Assembly (NCBI GenBank): GCA_016785225.1
Contig: JAFBJZ010000603.1
Coordinates: 806,001-870,000, forward strand
DNA length: 64,000 bases
Source: Psettodes erumei
Lineage: Eukaryota > Chordata > Actinopteri > Pleuronectiformes > Psettodidae
Reading direction: 5' to 3'
Under the pieces are notes generated by a model. It was not told where the DNA came from, did no database searches, and worked only from the letters and a program-made list of their open reading frames with translations. This document shows, piece after piece, positions 1-13,300 of the stretch (positions are counted from its first letter, which is position 1; every line of letters starts with the position of its first letter). The position numbers and the translations under genes were made by a program.

Positions 1-360
1 GGCATTAAAGATACAGATAAATACCTACACATTCACAACTGCAGGCAATTTGGATTTTCAACTTTCACCTGACCCGCATGTCAAAGGACTGTGAGAGCAG
101 CTGAGGAAACCCATGGTGACATAGAGATGACATGCAAACTCCCAAAGCCACAGCCAGCAGCTTTCTTATCACTGGTGGTTTACTGTTAAAATTCTCAGGT
201 CGGGTGGCAGAATAATGAGGAACAAGCAGGTGGTTTAGTGTCTGTGTGTGATCGGGTGAGGGGTGAGGGCCCAACTGAATCCCAGACCCTGAGACAAATA
301 GATTACGCCACTCCTCAGGCGCCCCATAAATGAACATGGGGAAACGATTGGTGGTCGTGT

Positions 361-361
<1 letters not shown>

Positions 362-404
<43 letters not shown>

Positions 405-426
405 CGTGTGTGTGTGCATGCGTGCA
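362..426. repeat. (TG)n microsatellite
   Basis: Uninterrupted TG for about 36 bases, then CG/CA-interrupted. It accounts for the His/Thr-rich or Cys/Val-rich spurious frames here. Confidence 0.95.
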
Positions 427-2920
427 TGTTTGTGCAAGCGCATGTGTGTTGTGTGAAAGACAGACAGAGGAAGAGGCAGACAAACAGGCATCTGATTGTG
501 GCCTGCCGAATTTCATAGATCTGTGACTTTGAAATCTGTTTATCATAACATTTCATTTATTTTCATAAAATCCTTTTCATGGGAAGCTCTGGCTGTGTCT
601 GCTGGAAAAACTTTAAAACCCAGGCTATATTTAGACCATCAATGAAATTAGCCTCGAGCCTGAATTGGACTCCCACCCTAACCTAACCAAAATGACGATC
701 ACTTAAAGCTCTAAATATAGATAATTATTATCTTGGGACTGCAGTATCTATCGTTTTAATTGAGGTTTTCAGTCAGTGGAATGAATTTTGGAGAAGTCAC
801 CACAGCTGAAAAATGGGAGGTATTTTGGCCAGGAGATGGTGCAGCATAGAAAACCTCAACATTTCAATATTCCCATTATATTCTTATGGTGGCTGTGGTA
901 TACTCGTTGTGAATTTATGATGATCTTGTCCTACTTTTGGGTCCTGTGCCTATGGTGTGACTATAATATGGAGTTTTGATTAGGCTAGATATTTGCCTGA
1001 TGCAATCTAAATTTAATGCCATTACTCTGGATCTTGTTCTCCGCAATTTAAAAAAAAGTTGTTTCAGTCCGTGTGCCACAAATTGGCTTATGCCTGACGA
1101 GCACATAGTGGTAATTGCAATGCAGCAGTATCCTCAAAGTCCGCTGGATTTCCAGCGTACTCACACAGAAAGGTGTAGCGCGCCGTGGCACGCGTGTGGA
1201 GACGGGCTTGGTACGTTTCCAGTTGTACCTATACCACAAACTGGAATCTCCGGCTCAATTCACGTCTGTTAAAAGCTGCCCACGCTGCAAACACACCCTC
1301 GATTTGGCCCAATCAGTGTGCTGCAGCGGGCCGCAGGCTTGTAATATGCGTCACCGCTGACTACTGGTGATGCATTCAAGTCATATGGGAAAAACACTGC
1401 AGGGGGATTCAAGCCCAGACCGACGCCCTGGAAAGATTCAAATATTGTAGTTAATTAAAGACTTATATATCCCTTTTAATATTGCTTTTATAATGATTAT
1501 TATAGTTATTAAACAGACATTAGTGAAGTCATGTGATTCAAAACCAAGAAAACCACACTCTGTGCAAAACTGTTATTCAGTTTTTGACTTAAAAAAAGTT
1601 TCACTCATGGTACATTTACTGTTTTTTCTACAACCTTCACCCACATTTATGGTCCTGCAGAAGAAAGCTCAGTAACATATCATACTATAACTTATCCTAT
1701 CTCTATGACAACGAAGCAATCTCCGAGCCAGTAAGTACATCTGGAGTTAATGTCTTTTATTAAGTTATCTATATTATTTTTTTGTCAAATGATGGGTTTC
1801 CAAAATCAAGAATCAACAGTCATGATGTACACTTAGTGTATTACACTGTGCTTACAACATTTCAAATTCATTTGAGGTTGGGAAGCATTGGGTGCAACTA
1901 CAAAATTTCAAACCTGCCCAACAGGTTTAACAACCAGGTGAATACTTTTGAAGTCATCTGTTACGGGAAACTGAAGTGAATAACTGAAAGGTGGGGGAAA
2001 GTGGTACTCCAAAGTAGCCTACCCTGAACATTTACTACTTCACTTGAATGCCACACAAAACACCAAGCGTTGGCATCGACTACAAGAACATTCAGCGGTT
2101 CGACTGACCAAATGAATGAACATCAGGATTTAAAACTTTATTCATGAGGTTTAAAATAATCTTTGAATTCACGTTTTCCACAGCAGCTTGCAATGAGGGA
2201 GCAGGCAGCAGCCAATTACTGCATATGTGGAAACATACAGTAAACACATATATTTTAAGCATGTTTATATTTGACCAAACAGTCTTACCTCAGCCTCCAT
2301 TTAGTGGCTACCCTGGAGCTTTTGATCATATCTCATGATTGTCATTAGCAGATGGACTTTGATCAGTTGTCCTGGAATTGTAGCTGTTCACATTTCCATT
2401 TCTCATTGTCTGAGCAATTTAAGAACTTCTCACCCATGTTTGACATAAAAGCTGAGTTTATATGTTTGACCTGCATGTTTTGTAAGCATGTCAGAGTGAT
2501 GTGGCATGTCATGCGAATATCACAACTCGTCTGTGTCTGCTTACACTCCCTTGAACATCTGAACACAGTGCAGAGCTGTCGCTGCACGTTGCATTTTAAG
2601 TGTGAGGACTGTCACGGTCTGGCTGCTGCAGTTTGTTTGCGTGACAGCTAGACTGATATACAGTATGTTTTTAATATGTAATTTGTGTTGTTGCAGTGGT
2701 ATGAAGAATCTATTTCATGTTTGTTTTGCATAACAGCAGTGTCTCCTATTGGTGACACTGTCCAGAAAATAGACAAGTACGCTTTGACAGCAGTAACATT
2801 CATTCACTTTGACTGCTGTACTATAAACATACAGAAAGCAGACATGTGTTCTGAGTTGGGACCCCTGGGGCCCTGGCAAGTGATCAACCAATGAAACCAC
2901 AACAGAGAGGCCAGGCTGGG
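427..2920. other. Gene-free stretch
   Basis: AT-rich single-copy-looking sequence with no supported exon. The exception in composition is about 1130..1360, which is CpG-rich (see findings). Confidence 0.6.
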
Positions 2921-3026
2921 GTGTGAGTGTGTGAGTGCATGCGTGTGTATATTTGTGTGTGAATTGTATATGTGTGTGTGTGTCTGTGTGTGTCTGTGTG
3001 TGTGTGTGTGTGTGTAGGGGGGGGGT
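2921..3026. repeat. Interrupted (TG)n microsatellite ending in a G run
   Basis: TG units interrupted by TA and TC, terminating in a run of G at about 3017..3025. Confidence 0.9.
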
Positions 3027-3600
3027 CGCTTCACTCGAAGAGAGGCTTCTGTAACAGCAATTAATGTTACCAGTTTACAGACTTACAGACTTATAGTACT
3101 TTACGGGAAGCATGTGGGTGTAATTCAGCTACAAGTTCAGACTGTTTAGTGGAAAGCCGTTGGACAATAACTCTTGTGTGACCCCACAAAAGCCTCATTC
3201 AAAAGCTTAAAAAGCATCCTCTCCATTCACACTGGCACACTGATGTCTTGTTGTCAGATCAGTCAAAAGCACAATATGGCTATGTTCATATTGCAGGTGA
3301 ATGTGATGTTTTTCCTGCACATGTGCCTGAAAACAAAATGAATAGGACATTTTCAAATATGATCTGGGCCACTCACATATTTCAAATGTGGAAATGTGAC
3401 CGGGGTCTGAACAGTCATGTGAGAATTCTTGGGACATTTATGCCACCCCTGATAAATCTGCACAACTGCCAGTGATTTTAGCCAGTGCTTGTCAGAAAGC
3501 ACATAAAAAGAGATAAGCAAGATAAGCTGTTATTGTTCTCCAGCTTATACCAAGATAGTTTAATCAAATTTCCACTGAATCAGTGAAAGGCAGAGAGCCT

Positions 3601-3735
3601 TAAAAGAGTAGTTTGACATTTTGAAAACAAGCTGCTTCTAGTTCTAGCTTCATATTTATTGTATAGAAATGTGTTGTCAACCTTCTCATTTAACTCTCAG
3701 CAAGAAAGCAAATGAGCACATTTAAAAAAACTGTA
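3601..3735. repeat. Palindromic interspersed element, deletion derivative
   Basis: Starts AGAGTAGTTTGACATTTTG and ends CTCTCAGCAAGAAAGCAAATGAGCACATTT, the two termini of the family with most of the interior missing. Confidence 0.5.
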
Positions 3736-6700
3736 ATAAAAAAACCTACAGTATATACAAATAAAAAATGGCACATGGTCTCTGACTCATTTCCATTCTT
3801 CTGCTGAAACTTGTAAGGAGTTTATTCCTTACAGTAATATTGTTATTTGGCATTACAGGATCAGTTCAGACTGATTTTGGAAAGACCCACAAAATATATC
3901 ATGAACCACCTTTATGCAGTAAATCAAAACTGAGCCTTAAAGTCTTGCAGTGTGAACATAACTTATAAAACCCCTCGGAGCAGAAGGGGTAGGTGAGAGG
4001 AGCAGTGTTGGGCTGTGAGAACAAGACGCCGTGAAATATCAAATACCAAAGTCTTCGAGGAACCTGAAGATGATATCTCAGTTTCTAAATTTGGCCTCGT
4101 TTATGTGTTTGCATTTGTGTGTGCGCGTGTGCCTGTTGGTGGTGTCATATGAAAACCTTGCATCTCCTGAATGCTGACTTCTTGAGCACTGCAGTTAAGT
4201 AAAACATTTATCCAAGAGTGTTTTATGCATCTAGGAGTTAAAAAAAGAATCACATCTCAGATTATCTCAGAGAATGTAAACTCCACCATGAATGTGCATG
4301 CTGAAACAGAAAAACGTGCAGTTTCGTAACACTGAGCTGCAATGCCTTTGTCTCTCATCCCCATTAATGCACTCTTTGGTGTGTTAACTCACCTGACTCG
4401 TGAAAGGAGAGATTTTACTAGCCCTACTCAGCAGGCCAGCTCTGAGCTCTGATTCCAACCAGTGTGAAAGCGCCACATCTCAGACTCTCACTTAACTTGC
4501 CTCAAACAATGTGCTATTATAGAGTTTGCTCTGTATGGGTTATATTGCTACAGCGTTGGCAGATTACAGAGTGCTCCGTCTCATTACTGTCCATATAAGC
4601 CCACAGGCCTCGCCAGCACAAAGGAGTGATTGAGTGATAAGGGGAAAGAGATGGGCCTTAGCCGCCCATGAGAGCCCTCACCTTGGCCGCTCCAGCCACG
4701 ATGAGGGCAGAGGTGATGTCATCATGGCTAGAGACACAAGGGGTCGATCCCTCTGATAGGTGGGCACGCTGGGACAAAAGGGTGCAGCTGGGACACAAAG
4801 GCCCCATTTAATGAGAGTGAGACATGAGGCCAGGGCAGACTCCGTGGGTGGCACATAGTGTCATAGCTGCTGAAAAGACCGGTGAGCAATTAATCATCCA
4901 ATTCAAGAACTGGGCAAAGGGCTTATTATGTAAGGTCAGTTTAGACAACATCATCGAGGCAAAGGGAGCCTTTCTGAGTTACACTTCTATTTGACCACAC
5001 TGATCCCCCAAATTTGCCTTGATCACATAATATTGGATCCAGGGATGCTATATTTATCATGATGGTCAGGTCCAACATTTGTGCAACATAATATGACACA
5101 CTTACCCCTCATTAGAGATGAAGGGTCCTTTGTGGCAGCCTGACAATCATTAAAACTTCTCCCCTGGCTTGGCTTGTTTACTCTCTGGTAATTACCAGGT
5201 GATTGTGTAGCCTGTGACCCACATTCAGAGTCAGGTCAGCCAAGACATGGGGGATAATTGACAATATTCAGAGAAGTGCACGTAGAGAGAGAGTGTTAAG
5301 AGTGGATAGTCATTTGTTCCTGCCTCATTAGACTGTGTTAGAAGACAAGCTGGCTCACAGTATTCTTGCAGTGGAACAATACCTCTTTCCACTGTAAGAC
5401 CAAAATGTGGGCTCTGGTGTGTAAATTTTGTATGAGAGGGCATATGGCAGCCTCATTTATCCATTTTCGCTTTTATTTATGCACTGCCTGGTAATATGGA
5501 AAATAAATGAATAAACTGACTGTGTAATGTATATGTCTTCGAGGTGAGCTAATTTTTACCGAATATAGCTTCTGAAGCATTTTTGGACCTCTTGGCTCTT
5601 CAACTCCACCCGTGTCACCTGTCCAAGTGAGTACACCAATTCTCCTGGCAGCGCTCCTACCATGACAGAAACCAGTGACTGACTGCCTCCCTTCAACACA
5701 CACACAGAAACGCGCACACATACAACCTCTGCCCCATCTTGAATCCTTCACCATATATTACAGTGGTCCAGTGATGATTTATGTCATCAGCCCAGAAGCA
5801 ACCCTGCTGTTCTCTGGCTTCAATTAAATGAGTTTATGAATACGGTCTTGCATTACTGCTGAAAATCTGTTTATGTAGTTCAGTGTGTTTATTATGTGAT
5901 TATCTCCACAAAGCAACACTGGCCTAAACAAAGCCAAAAAAGCTAATGCGAGGCCAACCTGTGAAAAACTAATAGGTTGCATGCCTCCAGCATCACTAAG
6001 GCTGGCAAACAAAATCAAATCTGGCAGCATGCTTAAAGGTCTGTCGCACATGGCACTGTGAGGTCTCGGGTACAGGGTGTCAAACCAGATGTGTTTGTTT
6101 AAAGGTGTCTACATGGGAAGGTAGACCTTGTGAGTTACTAACACACAACTTTTTAGTCCCTCAAAACAAGAAGTAAACAAGGTGGTGGTGTCCAAAACTC
6201 CAGTCTCAGGACTGAATTTATTAACATGCAACCACTCAAATGACACTTTCGACAAATTGCCAGTGGGGGCTTGGATTGGGATGTGAAACCAAGCTGGCGT
6301 GGTCCTAACCAAGTGTAACACTTGTTTTTGGTTGCAATCTTGAACTTTGCCCATGCAAACGATCCAGATTTGAATGCTTTTGATTCTAGTCTACATGCAA
6401 TTAAAAAGTTACAGTTAGTGATTTCCTAAAATCGGAAACTATTAAAGGTGTATACATAGATTAAGATTAGAATAGATTAAGACCTTAACGGTTCTGAAAC
6501 AAACCCATTTTCAGTGAGTTTGTGACTGTTGCACAAACCTCCAAGACTCACAAATGGTGTGTATGATGGACTATTTTTCTTCAGAGTAAAGGAATAAATT
6601 CACTTAAACTTGCGTTAAGCACAAACAGAATTTCAGGCTTTTGGCCGACGCCCCTTTTAAAATGTGACTCAGCCGCTAAAAATTGCTGAAAAAGCTGACT

Positions 6701-7799
6701 CACTGCTGTGTTTTAGTACCAAAACCTATAGGGGGGGAGGTAACAAGATTTAATTTGCATTTCATCAACTTGTCAACTTAGTTTCATATGGTTGTTAGGA
6801 ATTATTGGTATATAAACAGCCAGGTTCTGAAGGACAAAAATCCAAACTTTTATTTGTGTCTGAGTTAAGCCAGTGCTCCTCAGACACATCTTGGACCCTG
6901 CAGGACTATGCATTAGTGAGCAATAATAACCCTGTTAGGTAGCTCATTAGAAAAGTGTTGTTTGACATGGCTTGATTGGAGAGCATTGTTTCTAAACTGG
7001 CGCCTGTGTTTACAGAAAACAGCATTGGACCGTTATTTTGATAATATAACTGATTTATATAAGATTACTTGTCTGAATAACGAGAATAACTCACATAAGC
7101 ATTTTATAGCACTTTGAGGAGTACCATATGCATTTAGTATTTTTTTCATTGTTTTGAAAAAAAAAATGCCAAGAAAGGAACTATTTTCTGATTGTGGTAT
7201 AAATAAAGCACGAATGATATATTTGGAATAGTTGAGGTTAATTAGCCAGCTCATGAATTAGTGGTTGGGTCCAGATCAAACCAACATGTCACAGATGCTT
7301 GTGAACCTCAGTGCAATGAGGTTACAATTGTAGGATGTTTTGGGATATTTGTTGTTAACGATGTGTGTTCTACAGTTAGCGGTAATTGATTGCTGTGATG
7401 GTGTGTGTTGGAACATGCTGTATTTTTCCGAAAGGCCAGCGGCTGAGAGGGGGCTGGGCCGCTGCAACAGATGAAAAGCCTTCTAGGACCGGCCAACCTT
7501 CCCAGGAATTCGCAGAATTCCAGTTCCTAATTATGACATCTGCGGAGCAGAGGCCCAGCAACCCCCCCCTCCACCACCCCAACACCCATTACAAACACAC
7601 ACTTGCGTGAACACAGGCGCGTGCACATACACACGTACACATTCCAGTTACCCCCTCTACAAGCATCATCCCAGACATGAGATCCGAAGTGATGGAGAAA
7701 CGGAGGGAGAGGATGGGAGAAGAGGATTTACCTCCTGAATGTGTTGCATTGCCATGTTGCCATTATTTCCTGATGGGTCCTGTCAGGCCCGAGGCGGAT
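3736..7799. other. Gene-free stretch
   Basis: No coding exon or RNA gene seen. 4550..5230 is more balanced in composition and repeat-free, the sort of segment that could be a conserved non-coding element. I cannot test conservation. Confidence 0.55.
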
Positions 7800-8105
7800 A
7801 TCCACACTGTATTTGGTACACGGGTGAGTGGCCAGTGGTAAAAGCAAACAAATCTGGCAGGGAGAACACAAAATGAGGTCAGGTAAACTTGACGGGATAA
7901 AAAAAAAATCCAGGAACACTGCACATTAAAGAAATTGCTGGTATAAACTGGCACTGAGGGAAGGGAACACAGACTAAATACACTTGTGAAGGGGGAACAA
8001 TGACAGACAGGTGAAACTAATCAGGGCAGGGCAGACAATCACACTGGCGGGAAAACACAAAGGCAGGAAGTGAAGTAAATGAGATGAGAGCTGAGTATAA
8101 CAAAA
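7800..8105 (+). repeat. Interspersed repeat ('gaaactaatcagggcagggcagacaatcac')
   Basis: Phrases GAACACAGACTAAATACAC, GACAGGTGAAACTAATCAGG, AGACAATCACACTGGCGGG and AAAGGCAGGAAGTGAAG follow in the order of a dispersed teleost repeat. It is probably a non-autonomous DNA element, which is an inference. Confidence 0.45.
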
Positions 8106-9639
8106 TACAACAAAATACATGGCAGCTGCGTTCGCCAGCTAGTTGCTAAGATCACCAGTCTCCTGTTCTGTGCTCAACAGCAAATGTTCAGTCAATCATT
8201 AGAGTTTTGTTGGTGCAGACTGCTGCCTATCTGTGGCCAAAACAACGGATGAAAGATGCTAAAATGTTCTAAGAGTTGTTGATCATGAGGAGCATCTCCT
8301 TTCACACCAGTGTTAGGAAAATATTCAAATTCTTTAAGAAAAACTTACCTTCTAACTATCAAGCCTCTTTCTCCAACATCTCCCATTCACAATGAACAGT
8401 TTAGAGCTGGTTAACTGTGTCGTCAGCATGGCTTTATGTACAGCCTCTTTATTCAATATGCCATAAATGATTTGGGACAAAAATTCTGTGGTGTGAGTCG
8501 TGGGAGGTACGAACTGAGCACGGGTTATTCTGTTTGCTCTGTACATTTTGTTCCTTGGGGAAATCTCACTGATTAAGTGCTACTATTTTGACAATATGTC
8601 AACTCAGAGGGAGTGAAGATGAATTTATGTGCTTGGCAGTTCTGTAAACAACATTGCTGACCAACATATTCCCAACCTCATCCCAATGCCGAGTGAACTT
8701 TTTTTTTTTTTAAAAGGGGGTCAAAAGACTGTCTATTTTAGTACAGCTGTCAGGCTGTAAAACTGTAATGAATCATTTTAACTAAACCTGTCGCAGTGGC
8801 TCTCTTTTTTTCTTTTTTAATTTATTTTCTAAATAAATCTTTAGAGTAGCATCAGTGAATGTGCACGAATTGTCCGTGACACAAATAGCCCAATACCCAA
8901 AACGTATATGTATGTTTCTTTATTTTTAGGATTGAGCCCCAGGCCAGACCACTCTGTGAGTTGCCATGGGGATAAAAAGGGGCCTTTATTAGAGATGGCA
9001 CACAGGGGACCTTCATAAGGCCCCCATGAGCATCATGAACATCTGACATAAGCATTTGTGAGTGTGGTTACCAATGCTTGTGGTTCCATCACTGACGCTG
9101 TGTGGCTGATGGAGACCAGTCTTATGGGACTGGAAGGCTTACTCTTACTCACTTTCTCTCCCCTCGCCATTGCCCTTCAACCAAGAGAAAGAAAAAGTGA
9201 GAAAGAAACAGACGGGCTAAACATAGAACAAGAAAGGGGAAGGCAAATCTGGTGATGCTGGGACAAAAACACACAGAAGAAGTTGCATAAACACCATGAA
9301 CTTCGTATAAAAACTCTGAGGGGGCTTTGGCCAAAAAAGAAGCTACTAATCGTTGTTAGCCAATATTTTATTAGTCTGCATCAAAGATGTTGGATGACTT
9401 TATTACTTGTTACACAACGCAACTCTCAGAAAGCTCATATGGGTGTTATTTTCTGGTCTTCTCCCCTTTTCAACAGGATGGCATCTTTATATGTGCATAT
9501 GACCATTACAAAAGTTATTCATATCACTTTTTTGTGATGAGATTGTATAAGGATTATGAAGCTAAAGCTACTTGGTTCCTGTTACAGACCAGTTGTGAAG
9601 TGGGTTTAAATAAGGTTAAAAATCTATGGCCATGCAAAT
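8106..9639. other. Gene-free stretch
   Basis: AT-rich with short T and A runs near 8700 and 8810. I see no gene. Confidence 0.6.
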
Positions 9640-10185
9640 AGCTCTGGTAGACTGTACTTCAGTACAGCAGTGCTTTGAGCCAAATAGTGACGTCAAAGTG
9701 GAAACATGCTCGCAGTGACAAATTTAACATGCTGATTTTAGCAGGTACAATGTTTACCATGTTTACCATCTTAGGTTTGAATGTTATCTTGCTAAAGACT
9801 GCTATTCAACACAAAATGCAGGGTACAGCTGAGACTGACTTCAGCAGATTTGCAAGTAGTTTGAATATCAAAGTAACATATAAACCAAAAAATGTTACCA
9901 GATGATGGCGCTAAATGAAAAGTAAGGGGATGGCAAAACTTTTTACAATTCATCCTGAGGGCAAGATGTATTTCTGTACCAAATTTCATGGCAATCCTTT
10001 GATTAGTTGGTTGTTCACACAAAACCAAAAATGTAAACGAACTGAAGTGTGGCTCACTGAAGTCACCAGCATTCATCTTATGGGAACCATGAATATACGT
10101 ACTAAATTTTGTGCTCATCTGGTATTTGGGGAGATAATTCAGTCTCGAATAAAGTATTGGACCGACTAACTGATGGACTGACATT
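9640..10185 (+). repeat. Percomorph interspersed repeat, long degenerate copy
   Basis: Ordered phrases typical of a very abundant fish repeat: AACATGCTGATTTTAGCAGG, TGTTTACCATGTTTACCATC, GATGATGGCGCTAAATGAAA, TGTACCAAATTTCATGGCAATCC, then GGACCGACTAACTGATGGACTGACATTGC. It has no open frame of note. Family membership is from memory; class (SINE, MITE or other) is uncertain. Confidence 0.6.
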
Positions 10186-10199
10186 GCATTTGAGCCCTG

Positions 10200-10390
10200 T
10201 CAATGGCATGGTTAAAGGCGTGTTGGTTAAGGTTAGAAAAAGATTGTGGTTTGGGTTCGAAAAAACACCATGTGGTTAAATTTGGAAGAAGATTGTGGTC
10301 ATGGTTGGTTAAGCAAAGTTCACAGCTGGTAGTAAACAGAATTCAAACAGCAGTCACTGTTTTAGTTACCCAGACATCCTCACTGATCTC
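10200..10390 (+). repeat. 'ggttaaggttag' interspersed repeat
   Basis: Internally repeated units: TGGTTAAAGG, TTGGTTAAGGTTAG, then AGATTGTGGTTTGGGTT and again AGATTGTGGTCATGG, ending TTTTAGTTACCCAGACATCCTC. It resembles a fish low-complexity repeat built of these phrases and directly follows the 9640..10185 repeat. Confidence 0.45.
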
Positions 10391-13300
10391 TTCCCTGGGA
10401 CATTTTACGGTACTTTAACAACATCGCACTGCTTCCACCTTTTCCTCTGACAAACAACAGTCACAATTCACACGGTTGCCCAAGGTCCTTTTCAGAAAAT
10501 CGTAAACATGGGTCATTTCAGACATTTGAACAAACAACCAGTGCTGTGATTTTTCTGGAAAGGACCAGTCTCCAAATTTAGCCAATGTCTACCAGGTTAG
10601 GAATGTTAGATAACCTGCTACCAACTTTCAGACCATGCCTGAGTGTTTGTGTTTGTAACCGTATGTGTGAACATTCCTTGCATGACCAAGCATCAGAGCT
10701 GACTGCACAGAGGGGGGGTCAGTGGAGTGCTTGTAGATCAACTCAGTGAACCCTGGCACCCGGTTCATCCTTCATCATTACCTTGTGCAGAAAGATCACA
10801 GTAAGAAAGAGGGAGCGGACTGCCTTCAGTCGTTTGCACACACAGAACACACTTTGATCCAGCTCACAATCCCTTATCTATCCCTTAAACCCTTACTTAT
10901 CCATTCCCTCTGAGCACCTTTTATTAAGTCATGTAATAAATCTGTTTTTTGCGTGGTTGGTTGGATTTCAAGACAAGTTATTTTGTATGTCTGAACAAGA
11001 ATTTCTCAACCTCTCTGACCCGGTTTTAAGGTCCTCAAATTCTGTATAAATCTGTTTTCAAGAGCATAGGAGAAGCTCTAAATAAATCACACAGATATTC
11101 TGAGGTATTTAAAGCTCCTTATTTTTCATCCAAATATATCAGACATTCATGTATCAGTTTGACAAATCTCCTGTGACCTTGTTTGCATATTAAGCAACCA
11201 CGAATAGCATCTTGACCCCAAGGTTGAAAACTCTGGTGTAAACATTTGAAGCTCTGCTCCTCTTGTGCAACAAGTTGAAATAAACTGGACCTGTAAGTAG
11301 TTGTTGCAATGTTGCTGTCTTCCTCCAGTGTGAACCTCTTGTTTGGCTCTGAGCTCTCTGTCAGGGGAGAGCGAAACATTTTTAAGGTCCAGGGAACCTC
11401 AGCTCAGCGAGGTGCAGTTTAGTTTTCATGACATTGCGATGGTGGGCGCCACTCATCTTCATGGTTGCGGATTCCAACCCCCAATCTGATGATTACGCTG
11501 TCTTGGCCATTCCAGCGTGCGTAGTCATACCTGTGGGTTGGATGGGAGCTGCAGACAGCTAGTGAATTGAAGTTGAGTGTTTATGGTGTGAGAAGCAGCC
11601 CCAGGGTCTAAACGTTGGTCTTAGTGGAGTCTGTCACGGTAGGTTTGGTGAGGGAGGCAGACAATGGCTCCTCCGGTGCCTCTGTGGTTTCAGGCTTCTG
11701 TGGTCGGAGCTGATCCCGGCTGCGGTACCACATGATTCGAGTTTGCTTAAACCTATATGTCTGCTGGGTAATGCCTCTGGTTAACAGCTAGCCAGTCTAT
11801 ATGTGTTGTGGGTTAGATTTAGCTGCTAACCTAAAGCCAGGCTTCGCTGTGAGATCTAAGCTGGATGAAGTTGCTGTGTGGGCTTTTTGCTGGGTGACTG
11901 TGCGCCGTTGGTTTGGGTTAGAGGGAGTTGGCCTCAGGAGCTGAGGATGTTGCAGACATGCACAGTGGTGGGAAGTATGTGGTAATTATTGTGTTCAGGA
12001 CTGCCATCTGTCAACTCTCCCCTTCTAGATATTTACTGGACCCGCATTCCTCCTGGGTTAGTGGATGAGATGCACTTTGTACTGTGTGTGTTTGTGTGTG
12101 TGTGCACGCGTGCATGAATGTGGGGTAACTGCATGCATGCAGTACACAAAGTGGTGCATATGGTGTGTACACCAGATTCTGTGCCTTGGGCGATCTTCCA
12201 TCATAATAGCTCATTGTCCAATTCTTCTTCTCTCTCTCTCTCTCCCTCTCACTCTTGCTTTCTTATTTTCTCATGGTTTACATCCCCTCTACAGATTCAG
12301 TTTGTCTTTTAGAGCTATTTACATTTTTCAGAGACGCAGTTATTCATTGAATATACAAATATAACTCAGTCTGTTTATGTGTTGTGTGTATGTTAGATTC
12401 CAAACATTCTCCTTGTAATGATGTGCTAAGCATTAGGTGCATTAGTTGTGCCTGTCTGTGGACAGAGCGGGTCAATGCTTTTCATTAGAAAAACAAAATC
12501 CTTTTTGCGTTTTTGGTTTGTATAGTTACCCACAGTCCTTCCAAGAAAAACAAATAAGAAAATCTGCTAGGTTGACTTTGTCTTCACTGTTTGTTTTAAG
12601 TGTACCTGTCCTGGTATGAGCTGGCTTCTTCTCTACAGATCCAATATGAGCAGAGCTCTTGGCTTTGCAAATGGAAATCTATCAAGAGCTTATAGGGTGT
12701 TTGAGGTTTCTCTTTGTGCTCAATAGTGGGTGAAAATCGATTAAAAGTTTGTGTTTGAACTGATTTGACTCTCTGTAGGGAATGATGACAAAATGAATAC
12801 AGATAAATTAAGACTTGTTCTTGCCTTCCTCTCTGCCACTTTCTCCCTTTATCTGCCTGATAAATGAACAGTGGTCCTGGTCTCAGGAGGGAGTAGCTTT
12901 AGTGGCATCGCCTGTGGAGCCAGAGCTGATTTGGGGGGGATTATTATAATCCAGTCAGCTAAAAATATATTCTTTTACCACGACTTGAGGAAGCCTGTAA
13001 AACTGTTACACTGCAAAAGATATTTATGAACAAGAGAGACATATGGGACAGAAGGAAAGACAGATGGGGACAGACTGAAGGTCATGCAAAACAGGCGGAC
13101 ATGAAGCAAGTTCCACCAAACTTCTTTCTGCCTCTCTAGAGACCAGAGATGCAGAGATGGTTTGATGATTGTTTCTTACAGCTCCACACAGGTCTACCTA
13201 CCCTCTCACAGGCGTGCGGTGATGTCAGGGGAACGACTTGTGTTGGAGAGCTGCTCTTGGCACACGGCCAGACAGATTGGTCAGCAAACACAGTCCTGGT

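Noticed and set aside
65..556. Long minus frame with His-Thr run
   Set aside because: It is generated by translation of the (TG)n/(CA)n microsatellite and has no start or splice support.
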